Source: Cordilura impudica (Eukaryota; Arthropoda; Insecta; Diptera; Scathophagidae). From it: a stretch of 64,000 nt of DNA. The notes under the pieces are model-generated. The model saw only the letters and a program-made list of their open reading frames with translations. It was not told the origin of the DNA and made no database searches. Positions 1 to 11,014 of this stretch are shown in pieces. Location: positions 229,318,848-229,382,847 of the forward strand of contig OY821518.1 of assembly GCA_963682025.1 (NCBI GenBank), given 5' to 3'. The translations under genes and the position numbers were made by a program. The first letter of the stretch is position 1. Each line of letters opens with the position of its first letter.

Positions 1-379
1 AAAGTTGAAAAAAATGCCATCAAATTTCATGACCTAGTTTTTTTTGGCACAAAAGTGGTCTGGGGCATTTGCTATTTCTTGGCGAGGTTTCAGACGATTT
101 TGAAGTTTTATAGCCTTTTGAAAGGATAATTTAATACTGATCCCGAAATATGTAACAGCTTGTCGGAAAAATTAAATTATAGAACGAAATTTTCGTAAAA
201 TCTGAAAAAAAGTCATATTTTCCCCATATAAACACACTTGAAATTTTCAATCGCTTTGCGCCACGACTAAACGTTTTCTGATTGGCCCAAAACTTTGTAT
301 TTCTCAGTTTTTTTGCTATTCGCATATTTCTAGGGGGTGAGACCGTCAGTTTGAACACTTTTTTTCCCTCCATATAACG
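1..379. other. Intronic AT-rich sequence, no gene seen
   Basis: Non-coding sequence upstream of the first visible NPC1 exon. The only open frame (388-131, minus) has no recognisable domain and a composition like the surrounding intron. The phrase 'ccccatataaa' occurs here as in many dispersed fly repeats, so this may be old repeat debris. I see no splice sites that would make it an exon. Confidence 0.5.
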
Positions 380-955
380 AAGGGCCACCCTAGTCTCTCC
401 GTCTGTGTGTCCATGTAAACCTTATAATAAAACTATTGGTCGCAATTATGAATATATTTTAATGAAATTTGGTATATAAGCTTCTATCCATCCATCAGAC
501 CTAGTCCCCATACACATGACCCCTTATAAATCGACTTATATTGCCTTAAAAACCAAATTATCACTTAGATTTCGTTCAAAGTTTGCTTGTATGAGTTTAT
601 TACATTCATTAATCAGTAGTCCAAAAATAAACCATATAGGAAAATTCTTAGTCATAGCCCCCATATAAAGCTGCACAGATTTTTCTCAAGTTTGGTTTGT
701 ATATATTTTTGCAAAAAAGAAGTGATTTCACCACATATGGTCAGGATCGGTCCATTTTTCCACCTAGTCCCCATATAAATATAGCATCTGATATGAACTT
801 TTTCAAATCTGAAGGCAAAAAATTAGTAAAATTTCCATTCACATTTAGTTTATGTTTATTATTGCATACCCAATTAGTTGGATCTAAGACCAATTATCGT
901 AACCCGTGGTAATAGGGTATCGCATAGTCGGTCTATACCGAATATATTTTTTTCT
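380..955 (+). repeat. REP1 interspersed repeat, copy 1 (5'-truncated)
   Basis: Shares the signature of four other regions in this window: 'gtctgtgtgtccatgtaaacc', 'gaatatattttaatgaaatttggtatataagc', then cccatac/catataaa phrases, and a 3' end with a gtcggtctataccga stem-loop. The start (the 'accctataccactatgtgg' part) is missing here. It has no coding capacity, so it looks like a non-autonomous element. Class unknown. Confidence 0.7.
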
Positions 956-1528
956 TTTTCATTATTTAATTTTCTCTGTTGTTATTTTATAATAGTGTCC
1001 GAGTTTGGCTTGGAGTAACTGTGACTGGTATAGAAAAATCTTAATTAATTAGGTGGAATTTGAAAATATGATTTTTTAATTTTTCCCGCAAGCACATTTT
1101 AAATACGCTACATTTTCATTTAATTGAACTTTGGATTAATTTTCCTGAATTATTTAACACCCATATTCTTTTATAATATCAATATTTATGAAAAGATAAA
1201 GTCAATAAACAATAATACAAACAATCAATGTGTGATTTATGGTGGTGAATGGTGTAATAATTTCGAAAAATTGTATTATTAAATTAAAAGTGCATTTAAT
1301 TAATTAATGTTATCATGTTGTATTGGTGCAATATTTATTTAATTTCATTCAACGATATTAACAATTTATTTTAGGGGAGCGAACACAAGAGAAACACAGA
1401 ACTTTATCATAATTATTTGATATTTTGATGTCGTTAATTACTCTATTATTAATTTATTATATATTTATATTTAATGATGTCTGATTGAATTGATTGGCAA
1501 ACGATATTATTTAATTTAGTTTTGTTAG
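956..1528. other. AT-rich intron sequence ending in a splice acceptor
   Basis: No gene is seen. The stretch ends with a T-rich tract and AG at 1527-1528, used here as the 3' splice site of the first visible NPC1 exon. Confidence 0.5.
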
Positions 1529-1654
1529 GTGATGGTTTGATGGATAACCGTTATGATACGTCCGTTGGCAGACGTTTAACTGCTGGTGATCACAGTGTCA
1601 GCAGCAATGAGTTGGCACCCGAAGAGGACTCACCCCTGCAATCGAAAATATCCA
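1529..1654 (+). CDS. Npc1a: NPC1 (Niemann-Pick C1), exon following the first membrane helix
   Basis: A 126-bp exon coding for a short hydrophilic cytosolic loop (GDGLMDNRYDTSVGRRLTAG...LQSKIS). It begins with two bases of a split codon after AG at 1527-1528 and ends one base into a codon before the donor GTATGT at 1655. That phase matches the next exon at 26596 exactly. In NPC1 this loop joins the first transmembrane helix, which follows the N-terminal cholesterol-binding domain, to the second helix. The preceding exons lie outside the window. NPC1 takes cholesterol from NPC2 in the late endosome/lysosome and exports it; in flies NPC1a supplies sterol for ecdysteroid synthesis. Assignment of this small exon rests on phase, position and an open frame up to a consensus donor. 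It is less certain than the larger exons. Confidence 0.72.
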
Positions 1655-2576
1655 GTATGTGTTGGTTTGATATTTACAAAAACAAAAAAAAAAAAAACAA
1701 AAAAGCAATGCAACTCACTCAAACACTTTGTTAAACGTATTGGTGGCACCATTATTAAAAACGTAACATCTTAGAACTGCAACATGATCATTCATTTCTC
1801 TCTCTCTCTCTCGCTCTCTCACTCACTCAATGTTTTAACTCATCTTGAAAGCGTCATTGTCTTTATTTATATAAAATATTTTATTTTAATCAAAATTATC
1901 TACAATTCATTCATTCTACATTAAAGTCATGAATTTACAGAGTCGGCCTTAAAAGTCCGCATTGCTTATCTGTGTGTTAATCTAAACTTGTGTGTCAGTT
2001 GTTGTTGTTGTTGTACCTACTAAATTGTTTTTCATGGCTTTTGTTTTGAAAAAAAACAATTTGAAAATGGTTTATTATTATTTTCAATTTAACAGATCTT
2101 TAAAATAATTTTTCAATTAAACTAAACTTGACTAAGAATTTTGTTTTAACAGCTTTTTAATATTTTTGTTATTTTTTATTTTATTTTATTTTATTTTTTT
2201 TTTTTTTTTTTTGTAATTTAGCAGGCATAGAACTTATACTGTAAATTATGTAAAGCCATTTTTGGATTTTTTCGAAATTAAAATGTGATGAAATCAGTGA
2301 CTTATTTTTTCTACTAAATTTAATGCCGATCAGTGTAATTTTTAAATTTCATGTTCTAAAAAATTGTTTTTGAAAGGCATATTTTTTTATTTGGTTTTAA
2401 AAATGATAATAATTAAGCTTTTTGATTTTTAAGTTTTAAGTCAAATGAAATAAAATTGAAAATACAGTGAGTGACAATACAATGGAAATTTTAAACAAAA
2501 TATATTTTTGACCGCTTCAACGGTCGATACAAAAAAATTGGATTTTGATGAAAACCCTTTTATTAATTTAAAAATA
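1655..2576. other. Intron A, proximal part with simple repeats
   Basis: Starts with the donor GTATGT. Holds a poly-A run near 1686, a (CT)n tract at about 1799-1821, GTT repeats near 2000 and a (TTTTA)n/poly-T tract around 2170-2212. No coding sequence or recognisable element. Confidence 0.5.
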
Positions 2577-2865
2577 CATTTTATTTATTTATTTATTTAT
2601 TAACAAAATATTTTACAAAGTAAATTCATAAAATATAGGAAACAGGGCGCCGGTAACAAGACCATATGCGCTCGTATTACAAAAGATAAAATGAGAAATT
2701 ATATTTATATATTTACATTTTAATAATCAAAATATGATTCGAAAATGAATCATAATTACTAAAATTTAAATGGAAAGTTAAAAGAGAATAATTTTTAAAA
2801 ATTATAAAAGCAAATAAACTTGTTATGAAAATTGGACCTAGACATTTTGAATGTTGTGTTGTAGC
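2577..2865 (-). mobile_element. LINE-1 of this window (I-type): 3' end and 3' UTR
   Basis: On the minus strand the RNase H frame seen at 3683 continues past the hAT insertion for six codons (HNIQNV) and stops at TAG (2838-2840). A 3' UTR follows, ending in an ATAA-repeat tail (2577-2603). Simple-repeat tails are usual for I-type non-LTR elements. The hAT element at 2866-3674 interrupts the ORF, and its 8-bp target duplication GTTGTAGC occupies 2858-2865. Confidence 0.75.
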
Positions 2866-3674
2866 CAGAGTTCAGAAAAAAACACACACTGAATAAAAAA
2901 CTCGTACATATATGTAAAGAAACATAACTTAGACCAACACACACATATTTTTATTTTCATACCAATTATGTTTGTTTTTAAAATTTCTTCGGTGCCCAAC
3001 ACAACCATGACTGTGTTCGTTTTAATATTTCGTTATTTACACGAACATTTTTGTATCACATACTTTTTGTTTCAATCACACATAAAGCACACATTTTTGA
3101 GTGTTGCTTTATTTGAAGTTCATGTTCTGAAAAAAAAAACACAGAACATGTACAATAAACAGGTTCGAGTTCAGTTATATTTTAAGTCGTGTTGTGGCTC
3201 GTGTAGTAAAAAAAACACAACATGTACAATAAACAGGTTCGAGTTCAGTTATATTTTAAGTCGTGTTTAGTTATATTTTAAGTCGTGTTTAAAATATAAC
3301 GGAACTCGAACCTGTTTATTGTACATGTTCTGTTTTTTCTCACTACACGAGCCACAACACGACTTAAAATATAACTGAACTCGAACCTGTTTATTGTACA
3401 TGTTCTGTGTATTTTTTTCACTACACGTACCAGAACATGAACTTCAAATAAAGCAACACTCAAAAATGTGTGCTTTATGTGTGATTGAAACAAAAAGTAT
3501 GTGATACAAAAATGTTCGTGTAAATAACGAAATATTAAAACGAACACAGTCATGGTTGTGTTGCGCACCGAAGAAAATTTAAAAACAAACATAATTGGTA
3601 TGAAAATAAAGATATGTGTTGGCTGCTTTTGAACAGAACATTGTGTGTTTCATGTGTGTATTTTCTGAACCTTG
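2866..3674. mobile_element. hAT-like palindromic element, copy 1 (B-left, A-right)
   Basis: Begins CAGAGTTCAGAAAA and ends TTTTCTGAACCTTG, with the 8-bp duplication GTTGTAGC on both sides (2858-2865, 3675-3682). The CAGRGTTC-type ends and 8-bp target duplication are hallmarks of the hAT superfamily. Nearly the whole 809 bp is two inverted arms. Each contains a unique outer part and about two tandem ~75-bp units built around 'acaataaacaggttcgag'. There is no transposase, so it is non-autonomous. The apparent frames on either strand (MFVFKFSSV...) are arm sequence, not genes. Confidence 0.85.
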
Positions 3675-5504
3675 GTTGTAGCAGACTTCTTTTGATCATA
3701 GTGATGTTATTGGTAGTTGTACAATCGAGTATTTCATCAAGCGATTGTTCTATCTTCGATACTGGACAAATTGTTAGCAAATGAGGAACGTCAAGTATAA
3801 CATTACAATTGAAACATTTTTGCGGATCAGTTTTCTCATAATAGTGTTTTGAGTTAAATACACATTTACCAACTCTTAGGCGGGCTAACATAATACATTC
3901 AGACCTGGTTAAATTGCTGTTGTATCTAGGTCTGGTTGAAGACATGTTCTGTAAATCTTGGGTTGCCCTAAACGGATTTGTTATGGCTTTAGAGAAACAG
4001 GGAGTTTCTGTTATCCGGGGTAAACTCAGTGCCTTTTTAGCACTACAATCAGCTCTTTCATTACCTTCAATTCCAATGTGCGAGGGAATCCATAGAATTA
4101 AAATTTGTTGAGTTCCATTCTCCAACTGTAATATATCATCATAAACACCGTTGTGATTTTTAATTATGGCCTGGGTTGCACTTAAGCTATCGGTACAAAT
4201 TAACGTTTTTCCACCATGGTGAATGGAAAGATCAATGGCTGTTTTAATAGCCGCAATCTCCGCCGTGAAAATCCCCGTATGATCTGGTAATAGAGACTCT
4301 TTAATAGTTTCAAATTGTGTGGTTGAGAATTGTTTAACTATGGCATAAGATATTGTACTATTGTTAAAGGATCCATCTGTATAGTAAATCATATTTGATC
4401 AGTATTGTTTTTGATAAAATGACTCAAACTATTATCTGCCTGAACAAAAGCATTATTGGCTTCTGTGGTAACGAAATGTTTGAGTTTCTCAAAATAGAGA
4501 TAACGTTATCAGTGGCAGATGGTGGACAGATTGTTGTAGAATTTAGGTTATTCCAAAAAGATTTATGTAAGCCATCAGATGATATTGTTATTGCCCTGGA
4601 TGCTACGTTGACAGCAGTTCTCTCCAAAAGAGTACGAAAATCCGTGAAATTAGCCTCAGCTTTCAATTTTTCTATCGGCGTTGTACGAAGCAGACCAGAG
4701 GCTGTTCTGAAGCAGTTATTGATGGAGGTATTAATTTTATCTACATTTTTATTTTTATTTTTATTACCATGCAAAATTGTTCCGATTGTTAAAGAACGAC
4801 ATATGTTAAGGGCTGTTTCTATATGAGGACCTTTATTCCTTGAACAAATCAGCTTCAGCAGGTTGTTAATTTTATTCAGTTTATAAGATAACTGTTTGAC
4901 GTGACTGTTCCAAAGGAGATTTTTGGTAAAAAGCAAACCCAAAATTCGTATTTGATTCGAAAGTTCAATATTAACGTCTCTAATAGAAATTGTGTTGCCC
5001 GTACAGTGCCTTTTTCTACAAACGTGGAGAATTTCTGATTTATGAACTGGTATAACAGCACCTCTGCTCTTAGCCCATTGATGTATCTTCGTATCAAGAT
5101 TGTTTAAATTTAATTGAATTACTTCTGGATTACCCGAAGCAACTGCAAAAACATTGTCGGCGTAAATGCCAATGTAGTCGATTCCTGGTAGGTTTTCAAC
5201 AGCTCTGGCCAAAGAGTTTGCATATACAGAGTATAAAACTACGGACAGTGGGGCACTCCATTATCCAGTGAGTGCGTCATTGAGAAGTATCCATCTACTT
5301 TAACGGTTACCGTGCGGTTTCTCAGAAACGAATCTAATAATTTAAGGATATTTTTCCATTCTGATGAACGTGGACACTACTCGGTCAAAAGCTTTCTCAA
5401 TGTCTTCTGAAAGGACTAAATTATGCTTACCATTTTTCAGGTTTCGACGCAGAATTTCCTCAAGTTGATAACATATGCTGTGAACTCCATGTCTAGGTAT
5501 AAAG
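3675..5504 (-). pseudogene. I-type LINE ORF2 fragment, duplicate A (RT and RNase H)
   Basis: Minus-strand remnants of a non-LTR retrotransposon ORF2. RT palm sequence with the metal-binding motif changed to YADN (5212-4424) is followed by an RNase H domain (4392 down to 3683: YTDGSF, TAEIAAIKTA, CTDSLSA, WIPSHIGIEGNERAD). A CNCX-type CFNCNVILDVPH motif follows. Compared with duplicate B (6305-8213) it lacks about 48 bp between RT and RNase H (near 4390) and about 10 bp in the PQG motif region (near 5247), so it is broken. Otherwise the two copies are almost identical. It is bounded by hAT copies 1 and 2. The RNase H places it in the I-like group, by family knowledge. Confidence 0.85.
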
Positions 5505-6304
5505 CAAGGTTCAGAAAATACACACACGAAACACACAATGTTCTGTTCAAAAGCAGCCAACACATATCTTTATTTTCATATCAATTATGTGCGTTTCTAA
5601 ATTTTCTACGGTGCCCAACACAACCATGACTGTGTTCGTTTTAATATTTCGTTATTTACACGAACATTTTTGTATCACATACTTTTTGTTTCAATCACAC
5701 ATAACCCACACATTTTTGAGTGTTGCTTTATTTGAAGTTCATGTTCTGGTACGTGTACTGGAAAAAAAAACAGAACATGTAAATAAACAGGTTCGAGTTC
5801 AGTTATATTTTAAGTCGTGTTGTGGCTCGTGTAGTAAGAAAAAACAGAACATGTACAATAAACAGGTTCGAGTTCAGTTATATTTTAAGTCGTGTTTAGT
5901 TATATTTTAAGTCGTGTTTAAAATATAACTGAACGCGAACCTGTTTATTGTACATGTTCTGTTTTTTCTTACTACACGAGCCACAACACGACTTAAAATA
6001 TAACTGAACTCGAACCTGTTTATTGTACATGTTCTGTGTTTTTTTTTTCACTACACGTACCAGAACATGAACTTCAAATAAAGCAACACTCAAAAATGTG
6101 TGCTTTATGTGTGATTGAAACAAAAAGTATGTGATACAAAAATGTTCGTGTAAATAACGAAATATTAAAACGAACACAGTCATGGTTGTGTTGCGCACCG
6201 AAGAAAATTTAAAAACAAACATAATTGGTATGAAAATAAAGATATGTGTTGGCTGCTTTTGTACAGAACATTCTGTGTTTCATGTGTGTATTTTCTGAAC
6301 CTTG
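5505..6304. mobile_element. hAT-like palindromic element, copy 2 (hybrid, A-left, A-right)
   Basis: Both termini are of the 'A' type: CAAGGTTCAGAAAATA on the left and its complement on the right. Flanks do not match each other: GTATAAAG on the left (as for copy 3) and GTTGTAGC on the right (as for copy 1). Inverted arms with two ~75-bp tandem units each. The mismatched flanks show that it did not arise by simple insertion. It is the expected product of recombination between copies 3 and 1. Confidence 0.85.
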
Positions 6305-8213
6305 GTTGTAGCAGACTTCTTTTGATCATAGTGATGTTATTGGTAGTTGTACAATCGAGTATTTCATCAAGCGATTGTTCTATCTTCGATACTGGACAAA
6401 TTGTTAGCAAATGAGGAACGTCAAGTATAACATTACAATTGAAACATTTTTGCGGATCAGTTTTCTCATAATAGTGTTTTGAGTTAAATACACATTTACC
6501 AACTCTTAGGCGGGCTAACATAATACATTCAGACCTGGTTAAATTGCTGTTGTATCTAGGTCTGGTTGAAGACATGTTCTGTAAATCTTGGGTTGCCCTA
6601 AACGGATTTGTTATGGCTTTAGAGAAACAGGGAGTTTCTGTTATCCGGGGTAAACTCAGTGCCTTTTTAGCACTACAATCAGCTCTTTCATTACCTTCAA
6701 TTCCAATGTGCGAGGGAATCCATAGAATTAAAATTTGTTGAGTTCCATTCTCCAACTGTAATATATCATCATAAACACCGTTGTGATTTTTAATTATGGC
6801 CTGGGTTGCACTTAAGCTATCGGTACAAATTAACGTTTTTCCACCATGGTGAATGGAAAGATCAATGGCTGTTTTAATAGCCGCAATCTCCGCCGTGAAA
6901 ATCCCCGTATGATCTGGTAATAGAGACTCTTTAATAGTTTCAAATTGTGTGGTTGAGAATTGTTTAACTATGGCATAAGATATTGTACTATTGTTAAAGG
7001 ATCCATCTGTATAGTAAATCATATTTGGAGAAACAGATGACATTTTCTGAGCGAACATTCTCTTGAAACACATTGGATCAGTATTGTTTTTGATAAAATG
7101 ACTCAAACTATTATCTGCCTGAACAAGAGCATTATTGGCTTCTGTGGTAACGAAATGTTTGAGTTTCTTAAAATAGAGATAACGTTATCAGTGGCAGATG
7201 GTGGACAGATTGTTGTAGAGTTTATGTTATTCCAAAAAGATTTATGTAAGCCATCAGATGATATTGTTATTGCCCTGGATGCTACGTTGACAGCAGTTCT
7301 CTCCAAAAGAGTACGAAAATCCGTGAAATTAGCCTCAGCTTTCAATTTTTCTATCGGCGTTGTACGAAGCAGACCAGAGGCTGTTCTGAAGCAGTTATTG
7401 ATGGAGCAGTTATTGATGGAGGTATTATCTACATTTTTATTTGTAGTCCAGCCGTAAATGGTTATACCATGCAAAATTGTTCGATTGTTAAAGAACGACA
7501 TATGTTAAGGGCTGTTTCTATATGAGGACCTTTATTCCTTGAACAAATCAGCTTCAGCAGGTTGTTAATTTTATTCAGTTTATAAGATAACTGTTTGACG
7601 TGACTGTTCCAAAGGAGATTTTTGTTAAAAAGCAAACCCAAAATTCGTATTTGATTCGAAAGTTCAATATTAACGTCTCTAATAGAAATTGTGTTGCCCG
7701 TACAGTGCCTTTTTCTACAAACGTGGAGAATTTCTGATTTATGAACTGGTATAACAGCACCTCTGCTCTTAGCCCATTGATGTATCTTCGTATCAAGATT
7801 GTTTAAATTTAATTGAATTACTTTTGGATTACCCGAAGCAACTGCAAAAACATTGTCGGCGTAAATGCCAATGTAATCGATTCCTGGTAGGTTTTCAACA
7901 GCTCTGGCCAAAGAGTTTGCATATACAGAGTATAAAACTACGGACAGTGGGGAACCCTGAGGCACTCCATTATCCAGTGAGTGCGTCATTGAGAAGTATC
8001 CATCTACTTTAACGGTTACCGTGCGGTTTCTCAGAAACGAATCTAATAATTTAAGGATATTTTTCCATTCTGATGAACGTGGACACTACTCGGTCAAAAG
8101 CTTTCTCAATGTCTTCTGAAAGGACTAAATTATGCTTACCATTTTTCAGGTTTCGACGCAGAATTTCCTCAAGTTGATGACATATGCTGTGAACTCCATG
8201 TCTAGGTATAAAG
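6305..8213 (-). pseudogene. I-type LINE ORF2 fragment, duplicate B (RT and RNase H)
   Basis: Second copy of the same LINE segment. It keeps RT motif NGVPQGSPLS and YADN (7989-7462), a middle part (7501-7103) and the RNase H frame (7106 down to about 6313) with YTDGSF, CTDSLSA and WIPSHIGIEGN. It retains the ~48 bp and ~10 bp missing from duplicate A. It has its own 15-bp tandem duplication (gcagttattgatgga) near 7390-7420. An RT segment upstream (8272-8051) reads NLVLSEDIEKAFDRV, then loses frame. Inactive: YADN in place of YADD, plus frameshifts. Flanked by hAT copies 2 and 3. Confidence 0.85.
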
Positions 8214-8935
8214 CAAGGTTCAGAAAATACACACACGAAACACACAATGTTCTGTTCAAAAGCAGCCAACACATATCTTTATTTTCATATCAATTATGTG
8301 CGTTTCTAAATTTTCTACGGTGCCCAACACAACCATGACTGTGTTCGTTTTAATATTTCGTTATTTACACGAACATTTTTGTATCACATACTTTTTGTTT
8401 CAATCACACATAAAGCACACATTTTTGAGTGTTGCTTTATTTGAAGTTCATGTTCTGGTACGTGTAATGAAAAAAAAACACAGAACATGTACAATAAACA
8501 GGTTCGAGTTCAGTTATATTTTAAGTCGTGTTGTGGCTCGTGTAGTAAGAAAAAACACAACATGTACAATAAACAGGTTCGAGTTCAGTTATATTTTAGT
8601 CGTGTTTGAAATATAACTGAACTCGAACCTGTTTATTTTATATGTTCTGTGTTTTTTTTCAGTACACTTACCAGAACATGAACTTCAAATAAAGCAACAC
8701 TCAAAAATGTGTGCTTTATGTGTGATTGAAACAAAAAGTATGTGATACAAAAATGTTCGTGTAAATAACGAAATATTAAAACGAACACAGTCATGGTTGT
8801 GTTGGGCACCGAAGAAAATTTCAAAACAAACATAATTGGTATGAAAACAAAAATATGTGTGTGTTGGTCTAAGTTATGTTTGTTTACATATATGTACGAG
8901 TTTTTTATTCAGTGTGTGTTTTTTTCTGAACTCTG
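8214..8935. mobile_element. hAT-like palindromic element, copy 3 (A-left, B-right)
   Basis: Begins CAAGGTTCAGAAAATA and ends TTTTTTCTGAACTCTG, flanked on both sides by the 8-bp duplication GTATAAAG (8206-8213 and 8936-8943). Orientation is opposite to copy 1. The left arm has two ~75-bp units and the right arm one. It interrupts the LINE RT frame within an ...FIP codon stretch. Confidence 0.85.
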
Positions 8936-9163
8936 GTATAAAGGCGTGTTGTAAACTTGACAAATTCTGTCTTGTATACTTCCAAAAGCGTCTGGCCAAA
9001 ATTTTTTAAAACATTTTTGATAAAACTGGCAACAAAGAGATCGGTCTATAACCTTCAAGACTGTTAGGGTTTTTACCTGGTTTTGGTATAGGTGAAAGCA
9101 CAGCATTCTTCCAATCCTGTGGGAATATTCCAGTGGATAGTATATTGTTGTAAAGTTCAAAAA
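8936..9163 (-). pseudogene. I-type LINE ORF2, upstream RT segment
   Basis: Minus-strand RT sequence with a typical finger region: GIFPQDWKNAVLSPIPKPGK and GYRPISLLPVLSKMF (9160-9006), then a frameshift into HAFIP at the hAT insertion. The element is 5'-truncated at about 9163, next to a poly-A run. It is the upstream neighbour of the segment in duplicates A and B, showing that hAT copy 3 split one LINE. Confidence 0.8.
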
Positions 9164-9189
9164 AAAAAAAAACTATAACATAAAATAGC

Positions 9190-9429
9190 TTAACCGTAGA
9201 CAAAAGTAACAAAACTTAAAAAAGATTAATTTTTATGTTATTGACAAAACAATGGAAACCTTCACTATACAATGATTGAAAACTTTCCCTATATTTTTGT
9301 TTTCAATATTCTGTTTGCCATCCACTATTTTTTAGTGCTGTTTCACATCTTCGATGATATCTATTGATATTTTTTGCCACTCACAATTAATTGCCTCTAT
9401 GATATTTGTCTTGTTTGTGTTGTTTCGTG
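9190..9429 (-). mobile_element. Tc1-like fossil, transposase C-terminus and terminus
   Basis: Minus strand, degenerate: NKTNIIEAINCEWQKIS... fits the end of Tc1 transposases (W-x-x-I ... LV.SM). The same sequence recurs at 55085-55318. It is separated from the rest of its transposase (10196-10380) by REP1 copy 2. Confidence 0.6.
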
Positions 9430-10195
9430 TCCCTATTTTTATGTGGTTTGGGTATAATGACTTTGTGCTGCTGTTTGTAACTACCAAAAATATTTGACCT
9501 AGACCCATCTTTAATTATACCGATCCAATCAGAATCACTTTTTGAGTTGATTTAACAATGTCCGTCCGTCCGTCTGTGTGTCCATGTAAACCTTGTAATC
9601 AAACTGCAGGTCGCAAATATGAATATATTTTGATGAAATTTGGTATATAAGCTTTTATCAGCCATGGGATGAACGGTATTGAAATTGGTGAGAATCGGTC
9701 CATGTTCAGACCTAGCCCCCATACAAATTACCCCTATGAAATCGTCATAAATTGCAATAAGATCCAAATTGTCATATAGATCTTACTCAAATTGGGTTTG
9801 TATGCGTTCATTACATCCATTAATGAGTAGTCCAAAAATGATCCCTTTGGCCCCATGTAGAGCTGCTTCGCGATCTTCACTTAAATCTATTAAAAAACAA
9901 AAATATTGCACTGATTCTTCTCAAATTGTGTTTGTATATATTTTTGCAAAATACAAGAGACTTTACCAAACATGATCAGGATCGGTCAATTTTTGGACCT
10001 AGTCCCCATATAGATATAGCATCCGATATGAACTTTTTCATATCTGCAGCCAAAAAAATTAATAAAAATCCCACTCAAATTTGGTTTTTGCTTATTTTCT
10101 ATGTCCAGTTAGTTGGGCCTAAGAGATAGGGTTTCTAAACGCATGGTGTAGGGTATCGTATAGTCGGTCTAGACCGACTATAATTTTCTTACTTG
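9430..10195 (+). repeat. REP1 interspersed repeat, copy 2
   Basis: Begins near 'atgtggtttgggtataatgac' and carries the shared internal blocks 'gtccgtccgtctgtgtgtcc' and 'gaatatattttgatgaaatttgg'. It ends with the stem-loop 'agtcggtctagaccgact' followed by 'ataattttcttacttg'. Inserted in a Tc1-like transposase remnant. Confidence 0.8.
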
Positions 10196-10380
10196 TTCTA
10201 TCTACAATTTCCCATAGATTTTCTATGGAATTAAAATCTGGTGATTGGGTTGTCCCTTCCAAAACACCAACTGCATTAGTGTTTTGTGTCATTGTCTTGA
10301 TAAACTTCCAGATCAGGGCCATATTCTCCTCCGCGTATGGATGCATTACGTCGATTAATAATTTGACTGTATCTAATTCC
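10196..10380 (-). pseudogene. Tc1-like transposase fossil, catalytic region
   Basis: Minus strand reads HPYAEENMALIWKF, a degraded DNDPKHT region, and TQSPDFNSIENLWEIVDR. This is the diagnostic QSPDLNPIENLW block around the second and third catalytic residues of Tc1 transposases. Continues at 9429-9190 beyond the REP1 insertion. Not functional. Confidence 0.75.
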
Positions 10381-11014
10381 AGTTAGAGCATCTTTTACTA
10401 CATGAATTGAATAAAAATATCTTTATTAACAATAATATTAGTAGTTTTGGATGAAATATAAAATGCCCCCATTAATTAACAGTTAACTTTTTTGTAGTAA
10501 AATTGAAGCATCATTGGCAACTTGTTTTTCGTTCTTCGTAGATCTTTTTACAAGAGCCTGAGTTCTGGATAATTAGGCGAATTCGCATCTCTTGGTAACA
10601 AAATTATAATAATTTTTTGGTACCACTCTATATGAATTGTAATATAAAATTCAGTATTTATTGTACATGTTGTTATATAAGAAGAACCGTATTTCCCGAT
10701 TCTTGCTTGTACTTCATTAGCAATTGCGGTAAAATCATGATTTGGATTTTTTTTTTTATAAATTTCAAATCTGTTTTTTCTAACGTTTTTTCAGAGATAA
10801 AAAATATTTAAATTTTCGCATGTTATAGAATTTATAAGTGAAAATATGTGCACTGATCTCGGTCCTTACATTCGTTTTTGTGAAAAAAAAAAATAAAAAG
10901 ATAAATAAATAAAAAATACGAGGAAGTATTGCCGAAGTACTTTGCTAAATGTAATAAGTAACTTGTCAAGAAGTATGATACTTGACTAATACTAAATTGG
11001 TTAGTACGGTAATA
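10381..11014. other. AT-rich intron sequence, no gene seen
   Basis: No domain is recognised on either strand. The first ~150 bp may be older Tc1 sequence. The rest is AT-rich and ends at the TA target of mariner A. Confidence 0.45.

Noticed and set aside
131..388. Minus-strand 85-codon frame at the window start
   Set aside because: No recognised domain, AT-rich composition, in an intron opposite the host gene.
2968..9160. Repeated ~100-aa frames beginning MFVFKFSSV or MCVSKFSTV on both strands
   Set aside because: They are the inverted arms of the hAT palindromes read through. Their appearance on both strands follows from the palindrome.
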